64,000 bases of DNA. It comes from Bacteroidota bacterium (GTDB lineage: Bacteria; Bacteroidota; Bacteroidia; Bacteroidales; JAAUTT01). This document shows, piece after piece, positions 32,646 to 42,245 of the stretch (positions within the stretch are counted from its first letter, which is position 1; each line of letters starts with the position of its first letter). Both the position numbers and the translations under genes were made by a program. The notes under the pieces are model-generated. The model was given only the letters and a program-made list of their open reading frames with translations, was not told the DNA's origin and searched no databases. The stretch lies in assembly GCA_021779665.1 (NCBI GenBank), contig JAJYAG010000004.1:26619-90618 (forward strand), given 5' to 3'.

Positions 32646-33905
32646 TTATTTCATCGCCAACGCTTTGGGTGGTGTGGTAGTTTTATTTGCCAGTCTACTA
32701 CGAAGGTCACTCATATCTTCACTAACCTTTTGCTCAATTACTTTTGCATAAATCTGGGTTGTTTTGATGCTGGTATGACCCAATAATTTTGAAACGGTTT
32801 CGATTGGAACTCCATTGGTAAGAGTTACGGTCGTTGCAAATGTATGGCGGGCAATATGGAAAGATAATGGTTTTTCAATACCACAGAAATCAGCAATCTC
32901 TTTCAGGTAATTGTTAAGAATTTGATTTGCATAAACGGGCAAGAGTCTGCCTGTTTCCAATACCCTCGGATTGTTCTTATATTTTTCAATAATAGCCATT
33001 GCTTGTGGCAATAAAGGCACACGAACCGGAATGTCGGTTTTATGACGACAGGTATTAATCCAGTACTCACCATCAATGCCAAGGGACATGTTTTGAGGGG
33101 TCAGTTCATAAACATCAATATAGGCTAAACCTGTATAACAACTGAACACAAACATATCTTTAGCATGTTGCAAACGAAGGGATTTAAACTCTTTTTGTTC
33201 AATTGTAGCAAGCTCGTCTGCTGAAAGATATTGTCTGTTTGTTTTTAAGAAATTAGGCTGAAATTTTTGGAATGGGTCTCTATCGAGCCACTCGTTTTTA
33301 ATGGCAAGGTTTACCACTTTTCTTAGTCTTTCGATATGCTTCATAACTGTGTTTTGCCCACATGGCTTCTTGGGCTGGAGCGGTTTATATTCCTTCATGA
33401 ATTTTTCGTACCCAACTATAAACTTATAGCTTAGCTGAGAAAGGAATAAATCAGAGGTGTGAAGAACTTCCTTGATGTAGAGTTGGAAGTATGTTTTAGT
33501 GGTGTAGTAGTTTTTCATGGTTCCCCATTCCAGGACATTTTTCATCTGCTCGTTGTGATAGTCAAACAAGCTCATTAGCGAATGTTCCTTTTCTTCGATA
33601 CCCAAATATTTATTTTTGACACCTTCAGCGGTAATCAATTGCTTTTTGAGTTGGAGATGCTGATAGCATTCTACCATTCGGCTGCGGATTTGTTCCAGGT
33701 ATGTGTTCAGTGCTTTTATTTCTTCGCCTTTGCCTTTGGCCATCCCTTTGCCCTTACTCCAGTTATCTACATCAATGTCCTTTTTGATTGACACTTCAAC
33801 TCTTTTTCCATCAACAGTAATTCTGGCATAGATGGGAGCTTTGCCTTTTTTTTCCTTTTGTCTTTTGAGATAAAAAACAATTCCGAACGTGTTTGTTGTT
33901 GTCAT
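32646..33905 (-). CDS. int: tyrosine recombinase (site-specific integrase)
   Basis: This 419-residue integrase has an N-terminal arm-binding region (about 1-85), an SAM-like core-binding domain (about 105-200) and a catalytic domain (about 215-400). The RHRY residues are in CYTGLAYID (helix before the first Arg), SFHIARHTFATTVT (His/Arg) and LLGHTSIKTTQIYAKV, with the Tyr nucleophile in IYAKV. It reads inward from the element's right end and is probably responsible for integration into the OmpA gene. Confidence 0.93.
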   Translation of the reverse strand: MTTTNTFGIVFYLKRQKEKKGKAPIYARITVDGKRVEVSIKKDIDVDNWSKGKGMAKGKGEEIKALNTYLEQIRSRMVECYQHLQLKKQLITAEGVKNKYLGIEEKEHSLMSLFDYHNEQMKNVLEWGTMKNYYTTKTYFQLYIKEVLHTSDLFLSQLSYKFIVGYEKFMKEYKPLQPKKPCGQNTVMKHIERLRKVVNLAIKNEWLDRDPFQKFQPNFLKTNRQYLSADELATIEQKEFKSLRLQHAKDMFVFSCYTGLAYIDVYELTPQNMSLGIDGEYWINTCRHKTDIPVRVPLLPQAMAIIEKYKNNPRVLETGRLLPVYANQILNNYLKEIADFCGIEKPLSFHIARHTFATTVTLTNGVPIETVSKLLGHTSIKTTQIYAKVIEQKVSEDMSDLRSRLANKTTTPPKALAMK

Positions 33906-34177
33906 ACAAAATACGATTTAGTTGTTATTAATTCATTTTAAAAATCCGGTCACCTTACCATCCGAAAATGACCGATTAAAACCTATCAAAAACACCTAAA
34001 TAATATTATTCAATCAATTGTAAATAAATTACTTATGTGCTATTCGGTGACCCAAAAGTAAAATTTAATTTTGGTATCCGAATAGGTCACATTTTGGTTG
34101 AAAATAATTGTTTCGATTTTGTATCAGAAAATAATAAAAGCCCGTAAATCATAAGATTTACGAGCTTTTATTTTGGG
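33906..34177. other. right-end intergenic region with candidate recombinase sites
   Basis: Between the integrase start and the OmpA frame there is a direct repeat ATCCGAAAATGACC (about 33960) / ATCCGAATAGGTCA (about 34076), and an inverted pair CTATTCGG (34038) / CCGAATAG (34078). A hairpin lies at 34136-34169. These fit arm-type integrase sites. No gene is supported. Confidence 0.45.
34136..34169. terminator. terminator-like hairpin at the element/OmpA junction
   Basis: AAAAGCCCGTAAATC and GATTTACGAGCTTTT (one mismatch) form a 15-bp stem with loop ATAA, followed by TTTT in the + direction. It could end transcription leaving or entering the element. Confidence 0.6.
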
Positions 34178-35833
34178 TTGATACCCATTTTGTCGGGGTA
34201 TCTCGATTTGTATTTTTCGTATCCAGATTCCATAGGTGTGAAGCCATTCCCGCGCGGAGTTAATTCCCGGTATCACGAGGGACCGGTAACATTTACACCC
34301 GGTGAGGATACCATCATTTTTACACGGAGCAATTACAGCCACCTGCGATTTGGTAAGAGCAACGACGGCATCAACAAGCTCAAGCTTTTCCAGGCACATT
34401 TGAATAAGCTCACCAATAAATGGGAAGGAGTGGAGCCGTTGCCGTTTAATTCCGATCAGTATTCGACAGGGCATCCCGCTTTGGCCGATCATGGCACTGT
34501 GCTTTATTTTGCATCGGATATGCCCGGCGGTTTTGGCGGCACCGACATTTATGTTTCGCAACTCGAAAAAGATGCCGCTGGAAAATCGCGCTGGGGAAAT
34601 CCCCGGAACCTTGGTCCTGACATTAATACTCCCGGTAACGAAATGTTTCCTTTTGCCGATGAGAGCGGAAATCTGTGGTTTGCTTCCAACGGTCTGCCCG
34701 GCATGGGCGGTCTCGATGTTTTTGTTGCCTATGCCCGCAACGGAGCTCTTTCCAAACCTGTCAATCCCGGTAGTCCCATAAACAGCCGCTTCGACGATTT
34801 TGGGATAATTACCCGCAACGGTGGCCGCGAAGGGATGATCACTTCCGACCGTTACGCCGAAGTTGGCAACGACGAAATCTACTCTTTTACCCTTAACAGC
34901 CTTTCCATAAAAGGAAAAGTGTTTGATATTTCAAATAAACAGCCTCTCGAAAAAGCAGTTGTGCAGCTCATCGCCGGCGACGGCACTTTTGCCTCGCAAA
35001 TTGAAACAGGCGCAGACGGAAGCTTCCGGTTCCCTTTGAAATTCAACAGTGACTATACTATTAAGGTAATCAAGCAAGGCTATACTGCTGCAGAGGAAAA
35101 GATTGCCGCCGTGGGGTCAAATTCTTCCGTCCTTAGCAAGGATATAGGACTTGATAAAGCCAAAGCTGTTCTTTTGTTTGGCACCATTGCCGATAAAAAA
35201 TCGGGCGAAAAGCTCGAAGGCGTTGAGATTTATATTATCGACACCGTAAAGAAAGCCATGGTACTCGACACCACAACAACAACCGATGGTAACTTCCGTA
35301 AAGAACTGACTACGGTGCAGATAAACGACCGTTTAGGTTACAATATCCTCCTGAACAAGAAAGGCTATCTTACAAAAAAGATAAGCTTTAAATATACGGT
35401 TACCTCAGGCGAAATCAACCTGAACGATTTTCTGGAAGTTAACCTCGATAAAATTGATGTGGGAACCGACATTGGTAAGCTTTTGCAGATTAATCCGATT
35501 TACTTCGACCTCGGAAAGTCAACCATTCGACCCGATGCTGCTGCAGAGCTTGATAAGGTTGTACGTGCCATGCAGGATAACCCCACTTTGGTGATAGAAC
35601 TCGGATCGCACTCCGACTCCCGTGGCAGCAATACCGCCAACCTGAGCCTATCCGACAAACGTGCCAAGGCTTCAGCAGAATATATTATTTCCAAAGGAAT
35701 AGACAGGAGCCGCATCTATGGTAAGGGGTATGGCGAAACCATGTTACTGAACCGCTGTGCCGATGGTGTTAAATGTTCGGAAGAGGAACATGCGGCCAAC
35801 CGGAGAACCGAGTTTAAGATTGTAAAGTTATGA
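34178..35833 (+). CDS. OmpA-family protein, 5'-truncated at the element junction
   Basis: From the junction, a frame without an upstream ATG encodes about 551 residues. PD40-like repeats (HEGPVTFTPGEDTIIFTRS; FASDMPGGFGGTDIYVS) are followed by a carboxypeptidase-regulatory-like domain (about 245-330) and an OmpA C-terminal domain (about 440-551; IYFDLGKSTIRPDAAAEL, GSHSDSRG). The best start codon is TTG at 34178 and is weak, with a stop at 34145. The family's N-terminal signal peptide and TPR region (about 100 or more residues) is missing, so I read it as a broken host gene. The lost part should lie at the other end of the element. Confidence 0.75.
   Translation: MIPILSGYLDLYFSYPDSIGVKPFPRGVNSRYHEGPVTFTPGEDTIIFTRSNYSHLRFGKSNDGINKLKLFQAHLNKLTNKWEGVEPLPFNSDQYSTGHPALADHGTVLYFASDMPGGFGGTDIYVSQLEKDAAGKSRWGNPRNLGPDINTPGNEMFPFADESGNLWFASNGLPGMGGLDVFVAYARNGALSKPVNPGSPINSRFDDFGIITRNGGREGMITSDRYAEVGNDEIYSFTLNSLSIKGKVFDISNKQPLEKAVVQLIAGDGTFASQIETGADGSFRFPLKFNSDYTIKVIKQGYTAAEEKIAAVGSNSSVLSKDIGLDKAKAVLLFGTIADKKSGEKLEGVEIYIIDTVKKAMVLDTTTTTDGNFRKELTTVQINDRLGYNILLNKKGYLTKKISFKYTVTSGEINLNDFLEVNLDKIDVGTDIGKLLQINPIYFDLGKSTIRPDAAAELDKVVRAMQDNPTLVIELGSHSDSRGSNTANLSLSDKRAKASAEYIISKGIDRSRIYGKGYGETMLLNRCADGVKCSEEEHAANRRTEFKIVKL
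34180..34202. other. candidate integrase core site
   Basis: GATACCC (34180-34186) and GGGTATC (34196-34202) form an inverted repeat with a 9-base spacer at the point where host coding resumes. This matches the form of a tyrosine-recombinase crossover site, but without the second att copy it cannot be confirmed. Confidence 0.35.
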
Positions 35834-35869
35834 GTTGGATAGTTGAAATGTTTCGAAAAAGGAGAAGGA

Positions 35870-36937
35870 TTATTTATCAGGTTTGTAATTATCTTGTATC
35901 CTTATCTTTGCAAAGCAATCCGGATAGTTATCGTTTATATAATCGATAAGCTTTTCGCGGATTGCTGTGCGAAGATCCCAGTTTTTGGAAGCGTTGGAAC
36001 TACTTAACAAAATTCTGATTTCTTTGTGCCTGTCGGTAGTGTTTGTTACCTGGACGTTCTGAACGCGCTTGTCCCAGTCGGAGTTTCCTTCCAGCATTTC
36101 AGGTAAAACTTTCCGGATTTCGTTCACAGGAAAATTATAGTCTACATACAAAAAAATTGTACCTAAAATATTGGAACTGGAACGGGTCCAGTTTTGAAAT
36201 GGCTTTTCGAGAAAATAAGTTACAGGAAGGATCAAGCGACGCTCATCCCAAATTTTCACTACCACATAAGTAAGTGTTATCTCCTCAATTCTTCCCCATT
36301 CACCTTCAACAATCACAACATCATCGATTCGTATTGGCTGGGTAATGGCGATCTGGATTCCTGCAAGCATTAAACCGAGGCTTTTTTGAGCGGCAAACCC
36401 CACAACAATCCCCAATATACCTGCTGATGTTAACAGGCTTACCCCAATAGCTTTAGCCTGGTCGAATGTTAAAAGACTTATGGAGATGGCGACAATAATA
36501 ATTAAAGTATTTATTATTCCCTGAAACACTTTTAATTGAGTCAGATTTTTTCGTGCCAGTAAATTATCAGCCTGCGTGATATCGAGTTTATTTTGAAGGT
36601 AATATGCCCCTGCCTTTACAAGTTTTGTTAAAATATAGGCCACCGAAAAAATAAGAAGGATATTGTTTATTTGCGAAACATAGGTTGAAAATGCAAAACG
36701 GTTTAAAGTTGCTACGGAATAAATTTTAAATAATATCCAGAAAAGAAGCCATAAGAGCGGCAACCTGAAAAGCTCCACAATAAAATCATCGATTTTACCA
36801 GGGGTTCTGTTTACATACCTTTTCAGGCGTTTATACAGGAAGTTGGCAATAACCAGCAATATGATAAAAACAACAATGAAAATCAGCGAGCCTGTTAAGA
36901 TTACAGTTAAATCCGTGTTTTTTACAGTGTCTTCCAT
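35870..36937 (-). CDS. MscS-family mechanosensitive ion channel
   Basis: This 355-residue inner-membrane channel has about five N-terminal membrane segments (about 10-190). The MscS pore-forming and beta domains follow (SAGILGIVVGFAAQKSLG; then PIRIDDVVIVEGEWGRIEEI) with a cytosolic C-terminal alpha/beta domain. It opens under membrane tension during hypo-osmotic shock. It converges on the OmpA gene and is divergent from the AraC gene. Confidence 0.92.
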   Translation of the reverse strand: MEDTVKNTDLTVILTGSLIFIVVFIILLVIANFLYKRLKRYVNRTPGKIDDFIVELFRLPLLWLLFWILFKIYSVATLNRFAFSTYVSQINNILLIFSVAYILTKLVKAGAYYLQNKLDITQADNLLARKNLTQLKVFQGIINTLIIIVAISISLLTFDQAKAIGVSLLTSAGILGIVVGFAAQKSLGLMLAGIQIAITQPIRIDDVVIVEGEWGRIEEITLTYVVVKIWDERRLILPVTYFLEKPFQNWTRSSSNILGTIFLYVDYNFPVNEIRKVLPEMLEGNSDWDKRVQNVQVTNTTDRHKEIRILLSSSNASKNWDLRTAIREKLIDYINDNYPDCFAKIRIQDNYKPDK

Positions 36938-37114
36938 ACCTCAGTTATTAAATGTATCTCAAAAATTTCAGCGACCCGGCTGGCGATTTAAAAGATGGAT
37001 CAGCCGTTGGGTCGGAATTGTAATTATCCGCAAATTACGCAGTTAATGTTTGATATTTTAAGTGCTGTTACAATATTAATTCTAAAAAAAGTGTGAATCC
37101 ATAATTACTTACGA

Positions 37115-37182
37115 TTTGTACCATCAGTCAACAGGAAAATGCCATTCGAACCACCAAAAATGACGTAATTTTGTGGTACAAA
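37115..37182. promoter_or_regulatory. inverted repeat and -7 element upstream of the AraC-type gene
   Basis: TTTGTACCA (37115-37123) and TGGTACAAA (37174-37182) are perfect inverted copies 50 bases apart. A perfect -7 TAATTTTG (37166-37173) lies at the second copy. Such a pair could be a binding site of the adjacent AraC regulator. Transcription would start near 37181, so the ATG at 37198 is the start rather than 37171. Confidence 0.45.
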
Positions 37183-37197
37183 TCAATTTTAACGGCT

Positions 37198-38079
37198 ATG
37201 GTTTCCCGAAATACAAATTCACCTAAATCAAATGCCTATGCAGATTTTAAAATCTCAACCATCAATGGCTTTAACCTGCCCGAAGAAACTAATCTGAACA
37301 ATAAGTTTTACACTTTTATCATTGTAAAAAGTGGCCAGGGTGCTATTAAGATTGATTTTGATGAATATGCAATCCGTAAAAACAAAGTATTTCTATTGGG
37401 AAGGTATAGAAAACTTTCGTGGTTGCGTATCGAAAACCTGGAGGCGCTTATGCTTCAGTTTACCGATAATTTTTACAACCAGATTTATACCGGAAACCCG
37501 AAAATTAAGAGCGATCAAACGCTGTCGGGCGAGTTTCCTCCTACCATTCAGTTAGAAAATGAGGACGAAACTGAGCTGAATAACTTAATTGATGTAATCT
37601 TAAAGGAATATAATAACCGGGCCGATAACTCCCGCGAGATAATTTGTCTGTGTCTTAAAGCATTGACAATGATTTACAGGCGAAAATCAACCCTGAACGG
37701 GAACTGGTTTATAGCCAACAGGAAAAAGAAGTTGGTTGACGATTTTACTCGCCTGTTAAACAGCCGGTTTACCGAATTAAAGAGCTCAAAAGAATTTGCC
37801 GGTTGCCTAAATATATCTCCCAATTATCTCAATGCGGTATGCAAGGAAGTTTCCCATAAAACGGTAAGTTGTTTTATTCAGGAGCGAATTATCCTCGAAG
37901 CTCGTCGTTTGTTAACGCACACCGAATGGACCGTATCCGAAATTGCCTTTAAACTGGGTTTTAAAGACAATTCATATTTTGGAAGGTATTTCAAAAAAGC
38001 CGTGGGAATGTCGCCCGAGCGTTTCAGGATTGCCAATTACAGGATAAGTAATCTTAAAAAAACTCCGACTGAGTTTTAG
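37198..38079 (+). CDS. AraC-family transcriptional regulator
   Basis: From ATG 37198 (MVSRNTNSP) the protein has 293 residues. It has an N-terminal cupin-like sensor region (about 20-150) and a C-terminal double HTH (about 190-285; FAGCLNISPNYLNAVCKE, EIAFKLGFKDNSYFGRYFKK). The longer start at 37171 lies in the promoter. The ligand is unknown. An adjacent universal stress gene lies 57 bases downstream and may be a target. Confidence 0.9.
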   Translation: MVSRNTNSPKSNAYADFKISTINGFNLPEETNLNNKFYTFIIVKSGQGAIKIDFDEYAIRKNKVFLLGRYRKLSWLRIENLEALMLQFTDNFYNQIYTGNPKIKSDQTLSGEFPPTIQLENEDETELNNLIDVILKEYNNRADNSREIICLCLKALTMIYRRKSTLNGNWFIANRKKKLVDDFTRLLNSRFTELKSSKEFAGCLNISPNYLNAVCKEVSHKTVSCFIQERIILEARRLLTHTEWTVSEIAFKLGFKDNSYFGRYFKKAVGMSPERFRIANYRISNLKKTPTEF

Positions 38080-38136
38080 AAATCATATCGTTATCAGCAA
38101 TACAGTTACAAACCTTAACCTTTAAAAATTATAGAG

Positions 38137-39048
38137 ATGAAATCTAAAATATCTAAAATTGTAATAGCAACTGATTTTTCACCATTATCAGAAAGTGCAT
38201 TTAAAGCCGGAATAGCAATAGCTTTCAGGCAAAAGGCCGAGGTAAAACTTTTGCATGTAATAGACAGTTTCGATTACATTGAACAGTTACAGAAATTGCA
38301 TCCCTATTTTGGTATAGATCCGGTTCACTTTCAAAGTATTGGCAGGTATCTGGATATGCTTGCTGCCAAAATTCACGAAAATACTGGGTTAAAGGTATCA
38401 TCAAAAGTTCTGGAAGGTTTGCCTGCCGAAAAAATTTGTGCTTATGCGAGCCAGCAGAAAGCAAGCTTGCTTGTAATGGGAACACATGGAATTTCAGGCG
38501 CCCGGGAACTGTTTATGGGCTCTGATGCTTTCAGAATTATAAAAAATTGCGCCTGTCCGGTGCTTACCGTACCCGGCAATTGGGAAAAAACCAGTTTTGG
38601 AAAGGTATTATTTCCTGTACAACTTAAACCCGGTACATTCGAAAAGTATTTTTATGCAAGACCAATAATTGAAAAAAACAATTCCGACATCTTCATCCTG
38701 GGTTTGTCAGAAAGAAGTAAACCCGGAGAATTTAAGGAGTTAGCCGCTCTTGTTGACAAGCTAAAACTGCAGATGCATAACGATCGGGTGAATTTCCGGT
38801 CGGCATTCTGTCCTTGTACCGATTTTCCGGAGAAAGTGGTGGAGACAGCCGGCGAAGTTTCGGCAGATCTGGCTGTTATTGCTGTAAACCTTAATAATGA
38901 TTTCAGTTCCGAAAGCGCAGGATCTTTTGAACAGCGGTTATTAAATCATTTAAATATCCCAATCTTAAGCATAAAGCCATTTTCGCATCAGGTTAGCCTT
39001 GACCTTCAGATGGAACTGGCTGACAACAGCAGCAGGGTTTTTAATTAG
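38137..39048 (+). CDS. universal stress protein (tandem UspA domains)
   Basis: This 303-residue protein has two UspA domains. The first (about 1-147) has an intact ATP-binding motif GTHGISGARELFMGS. The second (about 155-290) is more diverged and probably does not bind nucleotide. It differs from the shorter USP in the arsenic island. The neighbouring genes are an AraC regulator and a DUF305 protein. Confidence 0.9.
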   Translation: MKSKISKIVIATDFSPLSESAFKAGIAIAFRQKAEVKLLHVIDSFDYIEQLQKLHPYFGIDPVHFQSIGRYLDMLAAKIHENTGLKVSSKVLEGLPAEKICAYASQQKASLLVMGTHGISGARELFMGSDAFRIIKNCACPVLTVPGNWEKTSFGKVLFPVQLKPGTFEKYFYARPIIEKNNSDIFILGLSERSKPGEFKELAALVDKLKLQMHNDRVNFRSAFCPCTDFPEKVVETAGEVSADLAVIAVNLNNDFSSESAGSFEQRLLNHLNIPILSIKPFSHQVSLDLQMELADNSSRVFN

Positions 39049-39130
39049 CCCGGATAAATATTTGAGGATTTCAGCGTCCTGAATATCATTTAATTGTTTA
39101 ATAATAGTAATATAATCAAATAATAGTGTT

Positions 39131-39775
39131 ATGAAAGCCAATATCTTAATTGCAACAATCATTGTTCTTGTCTTTTTTTATAACTGTAAATCAGGCAACA
39201 AGAGCGAAAATGAGAATGCCGGCGATTCGGCGGTTCTGGAGGAGAAAAGTGATTCAGCTGAAATGGAAGAAATTACCGGTGGTTTTATGGGCATAAAGCA
39301 CCATTCCATGATGCAGAAGGATACATTAAAACTTACCGGCGACCCCGATTACGATTTTGCTGTTGTTATGAAAATCCATCACAGGCATGGAATAGCAATG
39401 GCAAACGAAGAGGTTAAATATGGCTCGGACACCGCCATGAGAAGTCTGGCAGGTAGAATTAAAGAAAGTCAGGAAAAGGAATTAAAAGAAATTCAGGATT
39501 TCATTTCCAACAATAGTCCGCAGAATAAGGATGCCACCTTCCAAAGTCAGATGCAGGACAATATGAAGAGGGCTAAAGAGGAGATGAATAAAAGCACGTC
39601 CATGAGTGGCAATTTTGATCGTGATTTTTCATCGCTCATGGCGTTACATCACAAACAAGGGCTCGAGTTGGCAAAATCTGAAGTGAAATTTGGCAAAAAT
39701 GCAACCATGAAAAAAATGGCTCAGCAGATGATAAAACAACGTAACATGGAGATTAAACAATTAGAAGGTAAATAA
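39131..39775 (+). CDS. DUF305 family exported protein with two repeats
   Basis: This 214-residue protein has an N-terminal signal with Cys (FFYNCKSG; lipoprotein-like). A negatively charged linker and two DUF305 units follow: DFAVVMKIHHRHGIAMANEE (about 75-110) and DFSSLMALHHKQGLELAKSE (about 160-200). The His/Met-rich helices are ferritin-like and often lie beside copper genes, but no metal site is proven. Confidence 0.88.
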   Translation: MKANILIATIIVLVFFYNCKSGNKSENENAGDSAVLEEKSDSAEMEEITGGFMGIKHHSMMQKDTLKLTGDPDYDFAVVMKIHHRHGIAMANEEVKYGSDTAMRSLAGRIKESQEKELKEIQDFISNNSPQNKDATFQSQMQDNMKRAKEEMNKSTSMSGNFDRDFSSLMALHHKQGLELAKSEVKFGKNATMKKMAQQMIKQRNMEIKQLEGK

Positions 39776-39831
39776 CAAGATAAGAGATAAAGTAATTTTA
39801 ATAGTTGAGGTTAATTTAAAATCGAAATTGT

Positions 39832-39863
39832 ACAAAGGCCTGATTGTGAAATCCGGCCTTTGT
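39832..39863. terminator. bidirectional terminator hairpin
   Basis: ACAAAGGCC (39832-39840) and GGCCTTTGT (39855-39863) pair perfectly around a 14-base loop, between the convergent DUF305 and UvrA-like genes. Confidence 0.8.
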
Positions 39864-39899
39864 AATTGAATGAAGTGACAAAACATGGAAACCCTGTAC

Positions 39900-42158
39900 T
39901 CAGTTAATAAAAGGTTTCAGGAACTTACCGGTATAGGAGTTACTGCATTTTACCAGGTCTTCGGGTACTCCCTGGAATATCAGTTCGCCTCCGTTTTTCC
40001 CTCCTTCGGGACCCATGTCGATAATCCAGTCGGCGTATTTGATGATATCCAGGTTGTGTTCTATAATAACCACTGTATTGTTGTTCCGCACAAGCGATTT
40101 CACAATTTTGTAAAAGTTGTCGATATCCGACATGTGAAGTCCGGTGGTTGGCTCATCCATAATGTAGATGTTGCTTTCGTTGCTTAGCTCCGATGCTATT
40201 TTTAAGCGCTGCGATTCGCCACCCGAAAGTGTGCTGAGCGACTGCCCAAGTTTAAGATATCCTAGGCCTACTTCCTGTAAAACTTTTAAATGCTTTTGTA
40301 TTTTGGGAACCTTAAAGAATTCGTATGCCTGATTGATGGTCATATCCAGCACTTCGGCAATATTTTTCTCCTGATATTTCAACTCCAGCACATCCGCATG
40401 GTAACGTTTGCCTTCGCATTCGTCGCAAACTGTTTTTACCGAATCCAAAAAGTGAAGCTCGAACGACAATACTCCCTGTCCGTTGCATTTGGTGCAGGCC
40501 CCTTTTGAGTTAAAGCTGAAAAGAGAAGCTTCAGCTTTGGTGACTGTCGAAAACTCTTTGCGAATGAAGTCGAACACACCGATATACGTTGCCGCATTGG
40601 CCCGTGATGTTTTTCCAATGGGCTGCTGGTCAATTATTATTGCTTCCGGGTGTTGCCGGGCAAAGCATTCATGAATTAAACTGCTTTTCCCGCTTCCTGC
40701 TACACCGGTAACACAGGTCAAAACCCCTTTGGGTATTTTTACCGATACATGCTTCAGGTTATTGGCTGTGGCATTATTGATTTCGAAAAAGCTAACCGGC
40801 TGTTTGCGTGTATAGGCAGCATTTGTTTTAGCAAAGAGGTATTTTGCCGTAATACTGCTGCTTTTTTCAAAGTTAGCCGGTTCGCCGTTGTAAACCACGC
40901 TACCACCCTGCATTCCTGCCAAAGGACCAATATCGACCAGCCATTCGGCCGACCGGATAATGTCGGGATCGTGTTCCACAACAAAAACGCTGTTCCCTTT
41001 TTCTTTCAGGCGGTTTAAAATGGTGAGCAGTTTTTGGGTATCGCGCGGATGCAGTCCAATGGAAGGCTCGTCAAGCACATAAAGCAGATCGGTTAAATTA
41101 CAGTCGAGCTGCTTCGACATTTTTACCCGCTGAGATTCGCCTCCCGAGAGCGTACTTACAGGCCGTTCGAGCGACAGATAGCCAACGCCGATCTCTATTA
41201 ACTGGTCGAGCAGAAAAAGAGCTTTCCGCAAGATAGGTCTTGAAATTTCATCGTCAATATCCGAAAGAAACAGGCGCAAATCCGACAATTCCATGCGGCA
41301 AACATCGCCCATGGATAAACCTTTTATTTTTGAGCCTCTTGCCCGCTCATTCAGCCGCGAGCCACCGCAATGCTCACAAGGCTTATAGCTGAAATATTTT
41401 GTATAGGCATTCTTTTCGTCATCATCTGCTTCATCGTCGGCCCGCAGGGTAACAGCATTCTCGAGCTTGCGGGCAATGCCTTCGAAATTGCGGTTGTACG
41501 ATAGTTTTTGCTTTGCATCCTTTACCGTAAAAGGCTCCGAGTAAAGAAGAAGATTCATCTCATCTTCGGAAAAATCTTTCAATGGCTTTTGAGAATCGAC
41601 AACATTCAGCGTAACGAGTTCTTTCCATAGAAAACCGCCGGGCTTGTAATGTGGATGGGTGATGGCACCCTCCTGGATTGACTTTTCTCTATCCAGAAAC
41701 AAATCCAGATCAATCTTTATCTGTTTACCTAGGCCGTGACAGTGCTGACACATGCCCTCGGGATGGTTGAACGAAAAATAAAAAGATGGCCCTATAAAAG
41801 GCTTTGCCAGCCTCGAAAATAATAACCGCAGGTAAGTATTGATTTCGGTAGCGGTACCCACGGTGCTCCGCAGGTTGTTACCCATCCGTTTCTGGTCGAT
41901 AACGATTGCTGTTGAAAGGTTGAGAATATCATCCACATCGGGGCGCGAAAGTTTTGGCATGCGGGTGCGCGCAAAAGTGGAGAAGGTTTCGATAAGCTGA
42001 CGCTGGGCTTCCGTGTAAATGGTATCAAACAGTAACGAAGACTTGCCCGATCCCGAAACACCTGTGAACACAACCAGTTTGTGTTTCGGAATTTCTATGT
42101 CGATGTTCTTGAGGTTATTCGTATGTGCGTTTAAGACAGTAATTTTATCGTTGTTCAT
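39900..42158 (-). CDS. UvrA-like ABC protein (short UvrA/DrrC type)
   Basis: This 752-residue protein has two ABC ATPase cores: Walker A GVSGSGKSS (about 34-42) and GVAGSGKSS (about 487), signatures STLSGGESQRVKM and STLSGGESQRLKI. Three zinc-type cysteine modules are present (CQHCHGLG, CEHCGGSR, CTKCNGQG with CDECEG). At about 190 residues shorter than housekeeping UvrA, it belongs to the class linked to drug or antibiotic resistance or UvrA2. It lacks the UvrB-binding insertion, so nucleotide repair with UvrB is doubtful. Confidence 0.9.
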   Translation of the reverse strand: MNNDKITVLNAHTNNLKNIDIEIPKHKLVVFTGVSGSGKSSLLFDTIYTEAQRQLIETFSTFARTRMPKLSRPDVDDILNLSTAIVIDQKRMGNNLRSTVGTATEINTYLRLLFSRLAKPFIGPSFYFSFNHPEGMCQHCHGLGKQIKIDLDLFLDREKSIQEGAITHPHYKPGGFLWKELVTLNVVDSQKPLKDFSEDEMNLLLYSEPFTVKDAKQKLSYNRNFEGIARKLENAVTLRADDEADDDEKNAYTKYFSYKPCEHCGGSRLNERARGSKIKGLSMGDVCRMELSDLRLFLSDIDDEISRPILRKALFLLDQLIEIGVGYLSLERPVSTLSGGESQRVKMSKQLDCNLTDLLYVLDEPSIGLHPRDTQKLLTILNRLKEKGNSVFVVEHDPDIIRSAEWLVDIGPLAGMQGGSVVYNGEPANFEKSSSITAKYLFAKTNAAYTRKQPVSFFEINNATANNLKHVSVKIPKGVLTCVTGVAGSGKSSLIHECFARQHPEAIIIDQQPIGKTSRANAATYIGVFDFIRKEFSTVTKAEASLFSFNSKGACTKCNGQGVLSFELHFLDSVKTVCDECEGKRYHADVLELKYQEKNIAEVLDMTINQAYEFFKVPKIQKHLKVLQEVGLGYLKLGQSLSTLSGGESQRLKIASELSNESNIYIMDEPTTGLHMSDIDNFYKIVKSLVRNNNTVVIIEHNLDIIKYADWIIDMGPEGGKNGGELIFQGVPEDLVKCSNSYTGKFLKPFIN

Positions 42159-42245
42159 ATTTGCTGAGTTTTATTGTTTTGCTTTAACTGGCGGCAAAAC
42201 TATGAATTGGATTTTCCTGAGAATTGTAAAAAAGCGACAAAACGA

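Larger units (their letters stand above)
1..34190. mobile_element. integrated genomic element carrying an arsenic/thiol-redox island (left end outside window)
   Basis: The right boundary is inferred from three things. A tyrosine recombinase is transcribed inward at 32646-33905 with an excisionase-like HTH gene at 30507. Just beyond it lies an OmpA-family frame with no native start. Base composition also shifts visibly from AT-rich to more GC-balanced near 34200. The cargo is arsenic genes, a predicted toxin pair, a helicase and a DnaC-like/winged-helix replication module. No conjugation (Tra/Mob) genes are seen here, so this may be a non-conjugative island or the right part of a larger element. 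The precise end is uncertain by roughly 100 bases. Confidence 0.6.

Noticed and set aside
34124..34561. 145-aa minus-strand frame over the OmpA start
   Set aside because: It overlaps the element junction and the coding OmpA frame, with no family features.
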